The notes beneath the pieces were generated by a model. That model was not told the DNA's origin. It searched no databases and saw only the letters and a program-made list of their open reading frames with translations. Below are positions 7,703 to 15,469 of a DNA stretch of 23,847 bases, in pieces (within the stretch, counting starts at the first letter, position 1; every line of letters begins with the position of its first letter). Source of the stretch: an uncultured Clostridia bacterium (GTDB lineage: Bacteria > Bacillota > Clostridia > Christensenellales > UBA3700). A program made the position numbers and the translations under genes. Location of the stretch: NCBI GenBank assembly GCA_937880755.1, contig CALGRX010000011.1, positions 1-23,847 of the forward strand. The letters run 5' to 3'.

Positions 7703-10700
7703 TCAAAAAGATTTGACTGAATTCAATAAAAATTGCTTTACCATAGCCAATTTTTGCAAATTGGAAAGATAGCGACAGTCAAATACCAAAGTCGGCTTGG
7801 CATCGTTGGTCAATAGTCCGCTATCGCCAAGCTCCGACACTGCACCGATAATCTTTGGATTGCGATAGATATTGACGCTTCTAAAAGTTATGCCAGCGTC
7901 AACGTCGGTGAGCGTAATCTTTTGCACTTCGCTCTCTTTCGCTAGATTTTTGATAAGTCCTATATCGAGTAAGTTGACGATACATTGCGGTGCCTCGCCG
8001 AAACTTTCTTGCAACGATTGCAAAAGATTGTCTCTATCAACCTCGCTTGACAATTCGCTGACTTGCCTATAGATGCGCAATCTTGCGTTTTCGCTAGGCA
8101 CGTATTCGCTAGGCACGTAGGCGTCGACGGCAAGGCTGAGTTGAGGATCATAGTCGTCCTCGATGCCCTCACCGTTCAAGTCGGCGATACTCTCTCTTAG
8201 CAATTTGCAATACAAATCGTATCCTATCTTTTGAATATGTCCCGACTGCTCTTTGCCCAAAAGATTACCCGCGCCCCTTATCTCCAAATCGCGCATTGCA
8301 ATTTTGAAGCCGCTGCCAAACTCGGTGTAGTCCATAATGGCGTTGAGCCTCTTGTACGAGTCGGAAGTCAACACCTTGCCTGCCCTAACGGTAAAGTACG
8401 CATATGCAATGCGATTGCTTCTACCCACTCTGCCTCTAAGCTGATAGAGTTGAGCGAGTCCGAGTTTATCCGCGTCACACACGATAAGCGTATTGGCAAG
8501 CGGAACGTCAATGCCGTTTTCGATAATGGTGGTGCAAACGAAGACGTTGGCTTCGCCGTTGTAAAACTTGTTGACGCTATCCTCTAACTGTGCACTATTC
8601 ATTTGTCCGTGTCCCACTACTAGCTTAGCTTCGCGCACGAGTTGTCGCACCCTCTCGGCAAACTCTTCTATGCCGCTTACTCTATTGAATAGCACGTAGA
8701 CTTGACCGCCTCGCGATATTTCTCTCGATATCGCGTCCTTGAGCAGTCCGTTGGTCAGCTCCGTCACCGTAGTTTGCACGGGTAAGCGGTTGGCGGGCGG
8801 AACCGTCAGTACGCTCATATCCCTAATACCGCTCATAGCCATATTGAGCGTCCGCGGAATTGGCGTCGCCGAAAGCGTCAAAACGTTGACGTTGTTTTTG
8901 AGCGTTTTGAGTTTTTCTTTATGTTCCACGCCAAAACGCTGCTCTTCGTCCAACACCAATAGCCCTAAATCTTTGAAGTGCACGTCAGAGGACAAAATTC
9001 TATGCGTTGCAACGGCAACGAGCGACTTGCCCGTCGCAAGGTTGTCTAGGCTTCTTTTGATTTGCTCCGACGTTTGAAAACGAGTTAGCAATTCCACCTT
9101 GATTTTGAAGTCGTTGAACCTAGCCGTTGCAGTGTTGTAGTGTTGCTGAGCAAGTATAGTAGTCGGCGCCAAAATCACGGCTTGTTTGTTTTCCATTATG
9201 GTCTTGAATATTATGCGCAGTGCAACTTCCGTCTTGCCGTAGCCTACGTCTCCGCACAACAGTCTGTCCATAACCACGCCCCGTTCCATATCCGACTTGG
9301 CGTCAAGGACGGCTTGCAGTTGGTCGGGCGTTTCTTTGAATTCAAAGCTATCCTCAAACTCTCTCTGCCAAATAGTGTCTTGAGGGTATTTGTAGCCGAT
9401 TTTTTGTTGTCTTTTGCTATACAACTCCAACAAGTCTATCGCCATGGCCTTGACGGATTTTTTTACGTTTTCTTTGACTTTGGCGAAGTCCTTGCCACCT
9501 ATTGCCGACAGTCTGGGCGTTCCTTCGGCGCCACTGTATCTACTGAGCCTATCCATTTGGTCTACAGGCACGTATAGCAATCCGTCGTTTTTGTATTGGA
9601 CAGTCACGTAGTCTTGCTCTATGCTGCCCGTCTTAACCCTTCTTATTCCTAGGCATTTGCCTATACCGTGCACCTCGTGTACGACGTAATCGCCAACTTG
9701 TGGCATAGTAAAAGCCGACTTCTTAGCGACAATTTTTCTTTCTTCGGCTCGACGACTCTTGGCAAGGTCCTCACTACCAATGACGGCAAGCTTTGCCGAA
9801 GGATAGACAAACCCGTAAGACAAATCTTCCACGGCAACGCTGATACCCTGACCAAAAGGCTTATCCACGGCGTATTGGCAGTATATCTCTTCTTCTTTGA
9901 GCGCGTTGAACATGGCAGTGGCTTGTCTTTCGTCCTTGCAACAGATCACCACCCGCATTTGGTTGCGACAAAAGCTCCTCAGGTCGTCAAAAAGAGATTG
10001 ATAGTGTATATGATAATTGCCAAGATTACTCGTCTTGATTACGAACGTTTCTTCGGGCGAAAAGAGCGGATTAGAAGACTGCAAATTGCAAAATCCAAGC
10101 TTGGTTGCCAAATCGAGATTTTGTTTGACCGTCGTCAAATCCAAAATACTGTTCACGTGTCTCTTTGTTACGCTACCCTCTTCGACAAGGCTTTTGACTC
10201 TTGCAATGTGCTCTTGCTCGTAGAGCTTCATTTGCTCCTCTATGAGTGAAGGCTCGTCCAAAACGACTACGGAATTAGTAGGCAAAAAATCAAAAATACT
10301 CGACACGTATTGAGTTAAATAAGGCAAAATCCATTGCGTTTCTGCTCCGAAAGAAGACTTGAATGCAAATCCGTCGACGATTTCACTTGCTCTATAATAA
10401 GCGTCGCCCGACAGTCTATCTATATCCTTTCTCGCTTGCTTCACTCCCTCGGCAACCATATCTTTACTCCAAATATAGTCGTTGATAGGTGCAACGGAAA
10501 TCTCTCTCAGCTCGCCCACGGTTATTAGGCTTTCGGGATCAAAAGTTTTGATTGTCTCCACTTCATCTCCAAAAAAGGATATTCTCACGGGCAAATCTTT
10601 GTCCCCGCAATAGACGCTCACCAAGTCGCCTTTGACACAAAAAGTATTCTTTTCTTCTACCGTTTCTTCTCTACTATATCCTATAGCTACCAGCTGGTCG

Positions 10701-11158
10701 GTAAACTCCGTCAAGTCGATACTATCTCCTACCTTGAGATTGACGAAGGCTTTGAATAGTCTAGACGGCTTGGCATAATACTGCATTAGTTCTTGCGCCG
10801 ACACGATACAGCAGTCAAGTTTGCCTTCCATAATCTTTTTGAGTGTTCTGCATCTAGTACCCGTATTGACGTTGCCATTTGCCTTACGATGCACCAGCAC
10901 GTCGTCGTTGCCTCTCAACACCGCCACTCTATCGCCCAAATAACTTTGAAAATAGCTAAGCGTTTTGCCCACGTCCATTACGCTAGGACATACGTACAAA
11001 ACGAACTTGTCCAGCATTGACGATACGTGAGCTTTGTGCGCTCTTGACAAAGAAAAAGCCAGGCTATTCTTACCGTGAGAAATAGCCTCGTAAAGTTTGG
11101 AAGTATTGCCGTCAAGCGCCTCCAATCTAAGCCAATCTTTTAGTCTTTGGTCAATCAA
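7703..11158 (-). CDS. mfd: Transcription-repair coupling factor Mfd
   Basis: A 1,151-residue protein, normal length for Mfd. It removes stalled RNA polymerase from DNA lesions and recruits the UvrABC excision system. Domain order: degenerate UvrB-like N-terminal region (1-350); RNA polymerase-interaction CarD-like domain (about 488-555, starting QVGDYVVHEVHGIG); SF2 translocase with Walker A GDVGYGKT (636-643), DEEQ box (737-740) and LTLSATPIPRTL (761-772); then the TRCF C-terminal domain. The start is TTG at 11158, supported by GGAGTG at normal spacing. It overlaps the end of pth by 8 nt, so translation is probably coupled to pth. Confidence 0.97.
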   Translation of the reverse strand: MIDQRLKDWLRLEALDGNTSKLYEAISHGKNSLAFSLSRAHKAHVSSMLDKFVLYVCPSVMDVGKTLSYFQSYLGDRVAVLRGNDDVLVHRKANGNVNTGTRCRTLKKIMEGKLDCCIVSAQELMQYYAKPSRLFKAFVNLKVGDSIDLTEFTDQLVAIGYSREETVEEKNTFCVKGDLVSVYCGDKDLPVRISFFGDEVETIKTFDPESLITVGELREISVAPINDYIWSKDMVAEGVKQARKDIDRLSGDAYYRASEIVDGFAFKSSFGAETQWILPYLTQYVSSIFDFLPTNSVVVLDEPSLIEEQMKLYEQEHIARVKSLVEEGSVTKRHVNSILDLTTVKQNLDLATKLGFCNLQSSNPLFSPEETFVIKTSNLGNYHIHYQSLFDDLRSFCRNQMRVVICCKDERQATAMFNALKEEEIYCQYAVDKPFGQGISVAVEDLSYGFVYPSAKLAVIGSEDLAKSRRAEERKIVAKKSAFTMPQVGDYVVHEVHGIGKCLGIRRVKTGSIEQDYVTVQYKNDGLLYVPVDQMDRLSRYSGAEGTPRLSAIGGKDFAKVKENVKKSVKAMAIDLLELYSKRQQKIGYKYPQDTIWQREFEDSFEFKETPDQLQAVLDAKSDMERGVVMDRLLCGDVGYGKTEVALRIIFKTIMENKQAVILAPTTILAQQHYNTATARFNDFKIKVELLTRFQTSEQIKRSLDNLATGKSLVAVATHRILSSDVHFKDLGLLVLDEEQRFGVEHKEKLKTLKNNVNVLTLSATPIPRTLNMAMSGIRDMSVLTVPPANRLPVQTTVTELTNGLLKDAISREISRGGQVYVLFNRVSGIEEFAERVRQLVREAKLVVGHGQMNSAQLEDSVNKFYNGEANVFVCTTIIENGIDVPLANTLIVCDADKLGLAQLYQLRGRVGRSNRIAYAYFTVRAGKVLTSDSYKRLNAIMDYTEFGSGFKIAMRDLEIRGAGNLLGKEQSGHIQKIGYDLYCKLLRESIADLNGEGIEDDYDPQLSLAVDAYVPSEYVPSENARLRIYRQVSELSSEVDRDNLLQSLQESFGEAPQCIVNLLDIGLIKNLAKESEVQKITLTDVDAGITFRSVNIYRNPKIIGAVSELGDSGLLTNDAKPTLVFDCRYLSNLQKLAMVKQFLLNSVKSF

Positions 11159-11726
11159 AGTTTATCACTCCGTTGTATCTTCTCATCACGGCTTCTATAT
11201 CGCCGTCTTGGATATAATCTTGCAAGCATTGAGATACTCTGTCTATCACCTTGTCGAGCTTTTCTTTCTTTTCGCCACTCACGTTGGAAAGAACGTAATC
11301 CTTGAGTTGCATCTTTCCTCTATCGTCGCCGACGCCAACTCTAATTCTTGCAACTTCCGTCGTGCCAAGATTGGCAATGACGTTTTTCATACCGTTGTGC
11401 GTGCCGGCAGAGCCACCTTTTCTTATTCTTATCGCGCCGAGAGGCAAGTCGATATCGTCGTACACCACGACTACGTCGCTCGCATTCATATCGTTATATT
11501 TGACTAGCTGTTTGATGCTCTCGCCCGATAGATTCATATACGTTTGAGGTTTGGCAATAATTACCTTGTTTCCCTTGCAAAAGGTCGTGGCAAATACTGC
11601 CTCGCAACCTTTATCTTTCGCTTTGACGCCTAGCTTGTCCAACAGTCTGTCCACAACCATAAATCCTACGTTGTGCACGGTCTTTTCGTATTGTTTCCCG
11701 GGATTTCCCAAGCCTACTATCAACAT
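11151..11726 (-). CDS. pth: Peptidyl-tRNA hydrolase
   Basis: A 191-residue cytoplasmic enzyme that frees tRNA from prematurely released peptidyl-tRNA. The N-terminus MLIVGLGNPGKQYEKTVHNV is the family signature. Key residues are visible: catalytic His18, Asn8, TYMNLSG with Asn65, the YDDIDLP loop with Asp90, and THNGMK with Asn111. The usual TRHN is TVHN here, a mild deviation. The ATG overlaps the tadA stop by 7 nt, with AGAGGAAG upstream as ribosome binding site, and its own 3' end overlaps the mfd start. The pth-mfd order is classical in Firmicutes. Confidence 0.97.
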   Translation of the reverse strand: MLIVGLGNPGKQYEKTVHNVGFMVVDRLLDKLGVKAKDKGCEAVFATTFCKGNKVIIAKPQTYMNLSGESIKQLVKYNDMNASDVVVVYDDIDLPLGAIRIRKGGSAGTHNGMKNVIANLGTTEVARIRVGVGDDRGKMQLKDYVLSNVSGEKKEKLDKVIDRVSQCLQDYIQDGDIEAVMRRYNGVINFD

Positions 11727-12175
11727 TGTTTCTTCCTCTTGGTCTTAAAATATTCACTTAGAAGATTGGCGCATTGCTCTTGCAAAATGCCACCCTCTAC
11801 TTGCGGTCTATGATTAAATCTCCTATCCTCGGGCAAGTTGTACAAAGTACCGCAACAGCCCGCCTTGGGGTCGTAAGCTCCAAAATATATATTGTCTATC
11901 CGTGCGTTGATAAGCGCGCCCGCGCACATTGCGCAAGGCTCAAGCGTCACGTATATATCGCAACCCGTCAATCGCCAATCGCCAATCTTTTTGCACGCCT
12001 TGGCAATGGCTACCATTTCTGCGTGATAATTGGCACAGTTATTCTTTTCTTTGACGTTGTGTGCTTTGGCAATAACTTTGCCGTCCTTGACTATTACCGC
12101 GCCGATAGGCACTTCGTCAAGGGCTTGTCCTACGAGAGCTTGTTTAATTGCCATTTTCATAAACTTTTCTTTCAT
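11720..12175 (-). CDS. tadA: tRNA-specific adenosine deaminase TadA
   Basis: A 151-residue zinc enzyme that converts A34 to inosine in tRNA-Arg(ACG), allowing one tRNA to read several arginine codons. The zinc/catalytic motif HAE is at 51-53 and PCAMC at 80-84, both canonical, with the expected spacing. It begins in an ATGA overlap with the stop codon of the upstream M14 gene. Its own ribosome binding site is weak, so translation probably depends on re-initiation. Related cytosine or guanine deaminases share the fold, but length, motif context and position next to pth favour TadA. Confidence 0.93.
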   Translation of the reverse strand: MKEKFMKMAIKQALVGQALDEVPIGAVIVKDGKVIAKAHNVKEKNNCANYHAEMVAIAKACKKIGDWRLTGCDIYVTLEPCAMCAGALINARIDNIYFGAYDPKAGCCGTLYNLPEDRRFNHRPQVEGGILQEQCANLLSEYFKTKRKKQC

Positions 12176-12996
12176 AATATAACGTCTTTCGCCTTTGCCA
12201 AAATATCCAACACGTATTGGTTTTGCGCTACCATGTTGTCAAAATCCCTCTCCAATTGCGTGATATCGCAATCGTCGTCGCCCACTTCTATCGTCAGCCC
12301 GAGTCTACGAGTCGTAGCCACGTACCAATCCTTGTATCCGCCCGCGCTACCCATCGACTCTTCCAAAGAATAGCCCGTACTATCTGCTATCTCTTTCGAC
12401 ACGTCTTCGTAGGGGATTATCTCCTTGTAGCCTTGATAAATCACTCTTCCCTTGGCGTGATAACTCAGCGTTGCATATGGCATAATGCGTTTCGTAAAGC
12501 CTACCAACGCTTTGGTCTCGACTTCACTCTCGGGGAACATTCCTATATAATTCGCCGAGCACGGGTACGTCACGTTGCGCCTACCCTTGCCCCAATCGGC
12601 ATTGAAGTTGACGTTGAGGTCAACTCCCCTACAGTTGGCTTTCCAATACCGATAGTCGTCCGTGGGATTGAGCCGCGTCAAAAACTCTCTAATATGGTGG
12701 TCGTTGACGCTGTCGATGCCATACGCCGTCAACATACACCCGTCGGGATTGGACATAGGCACGCACCATACGCCGACTTCGCCGTCGTACTCGCGCATCA
12801 TAGTCACCAACAATTTGGCAGTTATCCATTCCCTAGCGTGGATTGCGCCTTGCACGAATATTTGTCTGCCTTGCATATCGCCTTGGTGAATAGCAAATAT
12901 CTCTCTGCCGAGATAACTTTTGCCAATCTTTTCCACGTGCATTCCTTGGCGCTTAGCATACTCTATATCTCTATACAAATCCTCAAAATCATACAT
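12172..12996 (-). CDS. M14-family zinc carboxypeptidase, cytoplasmic
   Basis: A 274-residue protein with the M14 fold signatures: zinc ligands His53 and Glu56 in AIHAREW, NPDG at 83-86, CRGVDLNVNF with Arg123, third zinc ligand His180 in LSYHAKG, and catalytic Glu237 in LTIEVGD. There is no signal peptide, so it acts inside the cell. Family members without export signals often cleave gamma-D-glutamyl-diaminopimelate bonds during peptidoglycan recycling (MpaA-like). That substrate is inferred, not shown. The ATG has no Shine-Dalgarno sequence. It lies 22 nt after rlmH, behind a tandem 8-nt repeat (ATCATAAA twice), and probably relies on translation of rlmH. It ends in an ATGA overlap with tadA. 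Confidence 0.88.
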   Translation of the reverse strand: MYDFEDLYRDIEYAKRQGMHVEKIGKSYLGREIFAIHQGDMQGRQIFVQGAIHAREWITAKLLVTMMREYDGEVGVWCVPMSNPDGCMLTAYGIDSVNDHHIREFLTRLNPTDDYRYWKANCRGVDLNVNFNADWGKGRRNVTYPCSANYIGMFPESEVETKALVGFTKRIMPYATLSYHAKGRVIYQGYKEIIPYEDVSKEIADSTGYSLEESMGSAGGYKDWYVATTRRLGLTIEVGDDDCDITQLERDFDNMVAQNQYVLDILAKAKDVIL

Positions 12997-13018
12997 ATTT
13001 AATTTTATGATTTTATGA

Positions 13019-13489
13019 TTATTTGTGATACACGCTTCCTTCTTTTATCATAAAAGCGCGATAGATTTGCTCTGCCAAAATTACGCGCATAAGTTGGTGC
13101 GGATAGGTCATTTTCCCAAAACATATCGACAATTTTGCTCTTTCGACAACTCTTGGACTCAGTCCGTAAGAACCGCCGATTACAAAAGTTATCGACGACT
13201 CTCCTCCCGTCATGCAGTCGGACAATAGCCCCGAAAATTCTTCCGAGCTCATCTGTCTTCCCTTGAGGTCTAGTGCAAAGACGGCACCTTTGCACTTAGC
13301 AAGCAACCTTTCGCCCTCTTTTTCTTTGACGATATCTATTTGCTTTGCGCCCTCGCCCGTTAGCATTTCTTCAGCCACTTCAATCACTTCAAAATGACAA
13401 AATCTCGTCAGTCTTTTGGCATATTCTGCCACAGCCTCACGAAAAAACGCTTCCTTTATTTTTCCTACGCACACTATATTTACGTTCAT
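13019..13489 (-). CDS. rlmH: 23S rRNA pseudouridine-1915 N3-methyltransferase RlmH
   Basis: A 156-residue SPOUT methyltransferase that methylates pseudouridine 1915 in helix 69 of 23S rRNA. The C-terminal knot motifs are intact: FVIGGSYGLS (102-111), YPHQLMR (129-135), EQIYRAF (140-146) and the terminal YHK. The start at 13489 is preferred over an ATG 33 nt upstream. It gives the standard family length, begins MNVNIVCVGKIKEA as in homologues, and forms an ATGA overlap with the stop of the CPBP gene. In Bacillus subtilis rlmH also follows walJ with a protease gene between them. Confidence 0.96.
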   Translation of the reverse strand: MNVNIVCVGKIKEAFFREAVAEYAKRLTRFCHFEVIEVAEEMLTGEGAKQIDIVKEKEGERLLAKCKGAVFALDLKGRQMSSEEFSGLLSDCMTGGESSITFVIGGSYGLSPRVVERAKLSICFGKMTYPHQLMRVILAEQIYRAFMIKEGSVYHK

Positions 13490-14586
13490 GATAGATAATT
13501 GGTTACGGTATTGATTACCCAAACCCCGATTGCAAGAATCAAGGCGTATATCATTGCCATTTTGCCTTTTTTATTCAACTTTTTCAATTCGTCGGCTTTG
13601 GCTTCAAAGAGTATTTCTCTCTCCTCGTCGCTACTGCATTGCTCCGCCTGCTCTATTATAGCTTGCCTCTCGCTCTCAAAAGCTTGCTTTTCTTGCTCAG
13701 TATAAAAGCTATCTTTTAGCTCTCTTTCGATTTCTTTGACGTTGATTGATTTTTGATTGTTGCTAAGCTTGAAAAATAACGTTTTCGTCACGGCTAGCAA
13801 GGCAAGCCCTACTATCGTCACTATCAACGCTTGCCACCAGCTTAGAGCAAAGCCGATATTACCCGTCTTATTCAAGATAAAGTTGCCCGTAATCGCTATA
13901 AAATTGTTGGTAAAATGTACAATCATACAAGCGCGAAGATTGCGCGATGAATAATAGACGATAGCACATACGCAACCAAGAAAGAATTGGTGCACTAACT
14001 GCATAGGCGAGCCGTGCATAAGCGCAAATAACAACGACGACGTAAGTATGCCGAATATCATACCTTTGTCCCCGAGTGCTCTTGCGATCATGCCTCGATA
14101 CAAAAATTCTTCGCATACCGCTGGCAATGCGCACAAGAATACTATACCCACTATATACATTCCCCAAGAATTGACAGTTAGCGACGTCATCGAAGACGTG
14201 TCGTAACCCGACTTGATAATAATTGCTACGAACGCGTTGGCAATAGGTGCAAACGCCATGACGGTAGCTATTGCTAATCCCAACGCTAAACCTGTACGCT
14301 TTATACCGAGTCTTTTGTTCAATCCTACGCCTACGTACAACTTTTCGCCCTTGATTTTGGAATACAAAAAAGGCGTGATAAACATTGAAAACTCGTTGAT
14401 TACCGACAAGATACATATTCCAAGCGTGCTACTCGTAAAATCCACGCCTACTTCGGTTGTTATCAGTACGAAACTAAATACGAACTGCAACAAAATTTGC
14501 AAGACGTAACTGCCTATAAACATTGCTCCGCCGTCGTATAATTCTAGTACGGTAAGACTATTGGAATTGTTGTTATACTTTCTCAT
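13486..14586 (-). CDS. CPBP-family intramembrane metalloprotease with charged C-terminal extension
   Basis: A 366-residue polytopic membrane protein of the CPBP (CAAX protease and bacteriocin-processing, Abi) family. The motifs are EEFLYRG (Glu159, Glu160, Arg164), FALMHG with His191, and HFTNN with His224, as in glutamate-dependent intramembrane proteases. About eight hydrophobic segments precede residue 275. A highly charged helical linker (278-342, rich in E, K and Q) and a last transmembrane helix (343-361) follow and are not part of the core. It starts in an ATGA overlap with the walJ-like gene and ends in one with rlmH. In this slot B. subtilis has the HtrA-type protease HtrC. The substrate is unknown. 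Confidence 0.88.
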   Translation of the reverse strand: MRKYNNNSNSLTVLELYDGGAMFIGSYVLQILLQFVFSFVLITTEVGVDFTSSTLGICILSVINEFSMFITPFLYSKIKGEKLYVGVGLNKRLGIKRTGLALGLAIATVMAFAPIANAFVAIIIKSGYDTSSMTSLTVNSWGMYIVGIVFLCALPAVCEEFLYRGMIARALGDKGMIFGILTSSLLFALMHGSPMQLVHQFFLGCVCAIVYYSSRNLRACMIVHFTNNFIAITGNFILNKTGNIGFALSWWQALIVTIVGLALLAVTKTLFFKLSNNQKSINVKEIERELKDSFYTEQEKQAFESERQAIIEQAEQCSSDEEREILFEAKADELKKLNKKGKMAMIYALILAIGVWVINTVTNYLS

Positions 14587-15365
14587 ATCTCTATTATCCT
14601 CGATGGGTGGAATTGCGAAGCAACGTCTATTATCACGTCGTCGCCCTCCTTTATTCCCTCTCTCATTAGATTGTTTTTGCTACACTCAAAGGCTATCTCG
14701 GGAGTGTTGTTGTCTTGACTTAGGTGAGCAAGCATAACGTTTTTTACTCCGCTTCTACACAATTCTACCAATGCCGTTGAACAATCGTCGTTGCTGAGAT
14801 GCCCGTTTTTGCTCTCGATACGCTTCTTTAGATAAGCGGGATAGCTACCGCATTTGAGCATCGTCAAGTCGTGATTGGATTCCAAAATTACTGCGTTGTT
14901 GCCCTTGAGCCAACCTAGCGTACTCTCCGACACGTATCCAAGGTCAGTTGCTATGGCAAGTCGCGATTTGCCGTCGGTAATTCTATATCCGAGATTGTAC
15001 GCCGAATCGTGAGGTAATCTAAAAGGCTCTATATGCAATCCGCCTAACTCAAAAGTCTTGTCCATATCTTGCTCTACGAGATACCTCAATTCTTCCTTTT
15101 CGTAGAAGTTGTCAATGCTCGCGCGATGCATATATACGGGGATTTTGTAAGTATTAGACAACTTGACCAAACCTTTAGTATGGTCGCTATGCTCGTGAGT
15201 TATAATAATACCAGCAAGTTTTTTCAAATCCAATTGGCTCATAGCGGATAATCTTTGGTCAAGTTGGCTCATAGTTAAGCCGTCGTCAATCATTATTGAG
15301 GTATCGGGCGTAACGATAAGTGTACAATTGCCACGACTACCGCTGGCAAGGTTGCATATTTTCAT
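14583..15365 (-). CDS. walJ: Metallo-beta-lactamase-fold hydrolase, WalJ (YycJ)-like
   Basis: A 260-residue cytoplasmic protein of the metallo-beta-lactamase fold. THEHSDH (56-62) is the His-x-His-x-Asp-His metal motif. The N-terminus MKICNLASGSRGNC matches the YycJ/WalJ family (LASGSxGN). WalJ-type proteins are putative exonucleases linked to DNA replication/cell division coordination and encoded with the WalRK system in Bacilli. Here no walRK genes are adjacent, only the following protease and rlmH. It is the first gene of a seven-gene overlapping operon. The start is fixed by the family N-terminus. There is no Shine-Dalgarno sequence, and the promoter -10 ends 7 nt before the ATG. Confidence 0.88.
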   Translation of the reverse strand: MKICNLASGSRGNCTLIVTPDTSIMIDDGLTMSQLDQRLSAMSQLDLKKLAGIIITHEHSDHTKGLVKLSNTYKIPVYMHRASIDNFYEKEELRYLVEQDMDKTFELGGLHIEPFRLPHDSAYNLGYRITDGKSRLAIATDLGYVSESTLGWLKGNNAVILESNHDLTMLKCGSYPAYLKKRIESKNGHLSNDDCSTALVELCRSGVKNVMLAHLSQDNNTPEIAFECSKNNLMREGIKEGDDVIIDVASQFHPSRIIEI

Positions 15366-15372
15366 ACTTTAC

Positions 15373-15401
15373 ATTGTACCATAGCGAACGATAATATTCA
15401 A
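15373..15401 (-). promoter_or_regulatory. Sigma-A promoter giving a leaderless walJ operon transcript
   Basis: On the minus strand TTGAAT (15396-15401), exactly 17 nt and TACAAT (15373-15378) are followed by only 7 nt before the ATG at 15365. Sigma-A transcription normally begins about 7 nt after the -10, so the mRNA should start at or within a base or two of the A of ATG. No ribosome binding site is present, as expected for a leaderless message. Confidence 0.72.
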
Positions 15402-15434
15402 CTTTTATTAGCTTAAGTATGTAAATATTCAATA

Positions 15435-15459
15435 AAGACAAGCCTTTTCGGCTTGTCTT
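15435..15459 (-). terminator. Terminator of the fhs-glnS operon
   Basis: The 10-bp perfect stem AAGACAAGCC/GGCTTGTCTT (15435-15444 with 15450-15459) has a 5-nt loop and lies 10 nt past the glnS stop. The minus-strand tail is TTATTGAATATTT, so the T-tract is weak but present. It also isolates the walJ operon promoter. Confidence 0.75.
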
Positions 15460-15469
15460 ATATTTTTAA

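Noticed and set aside
13490..13522. Upstream ATG at 13522 as start of rlmH
   Set aside because: It would add 11 residues not found in the family. The ATGA overlap and standard length support 13489.
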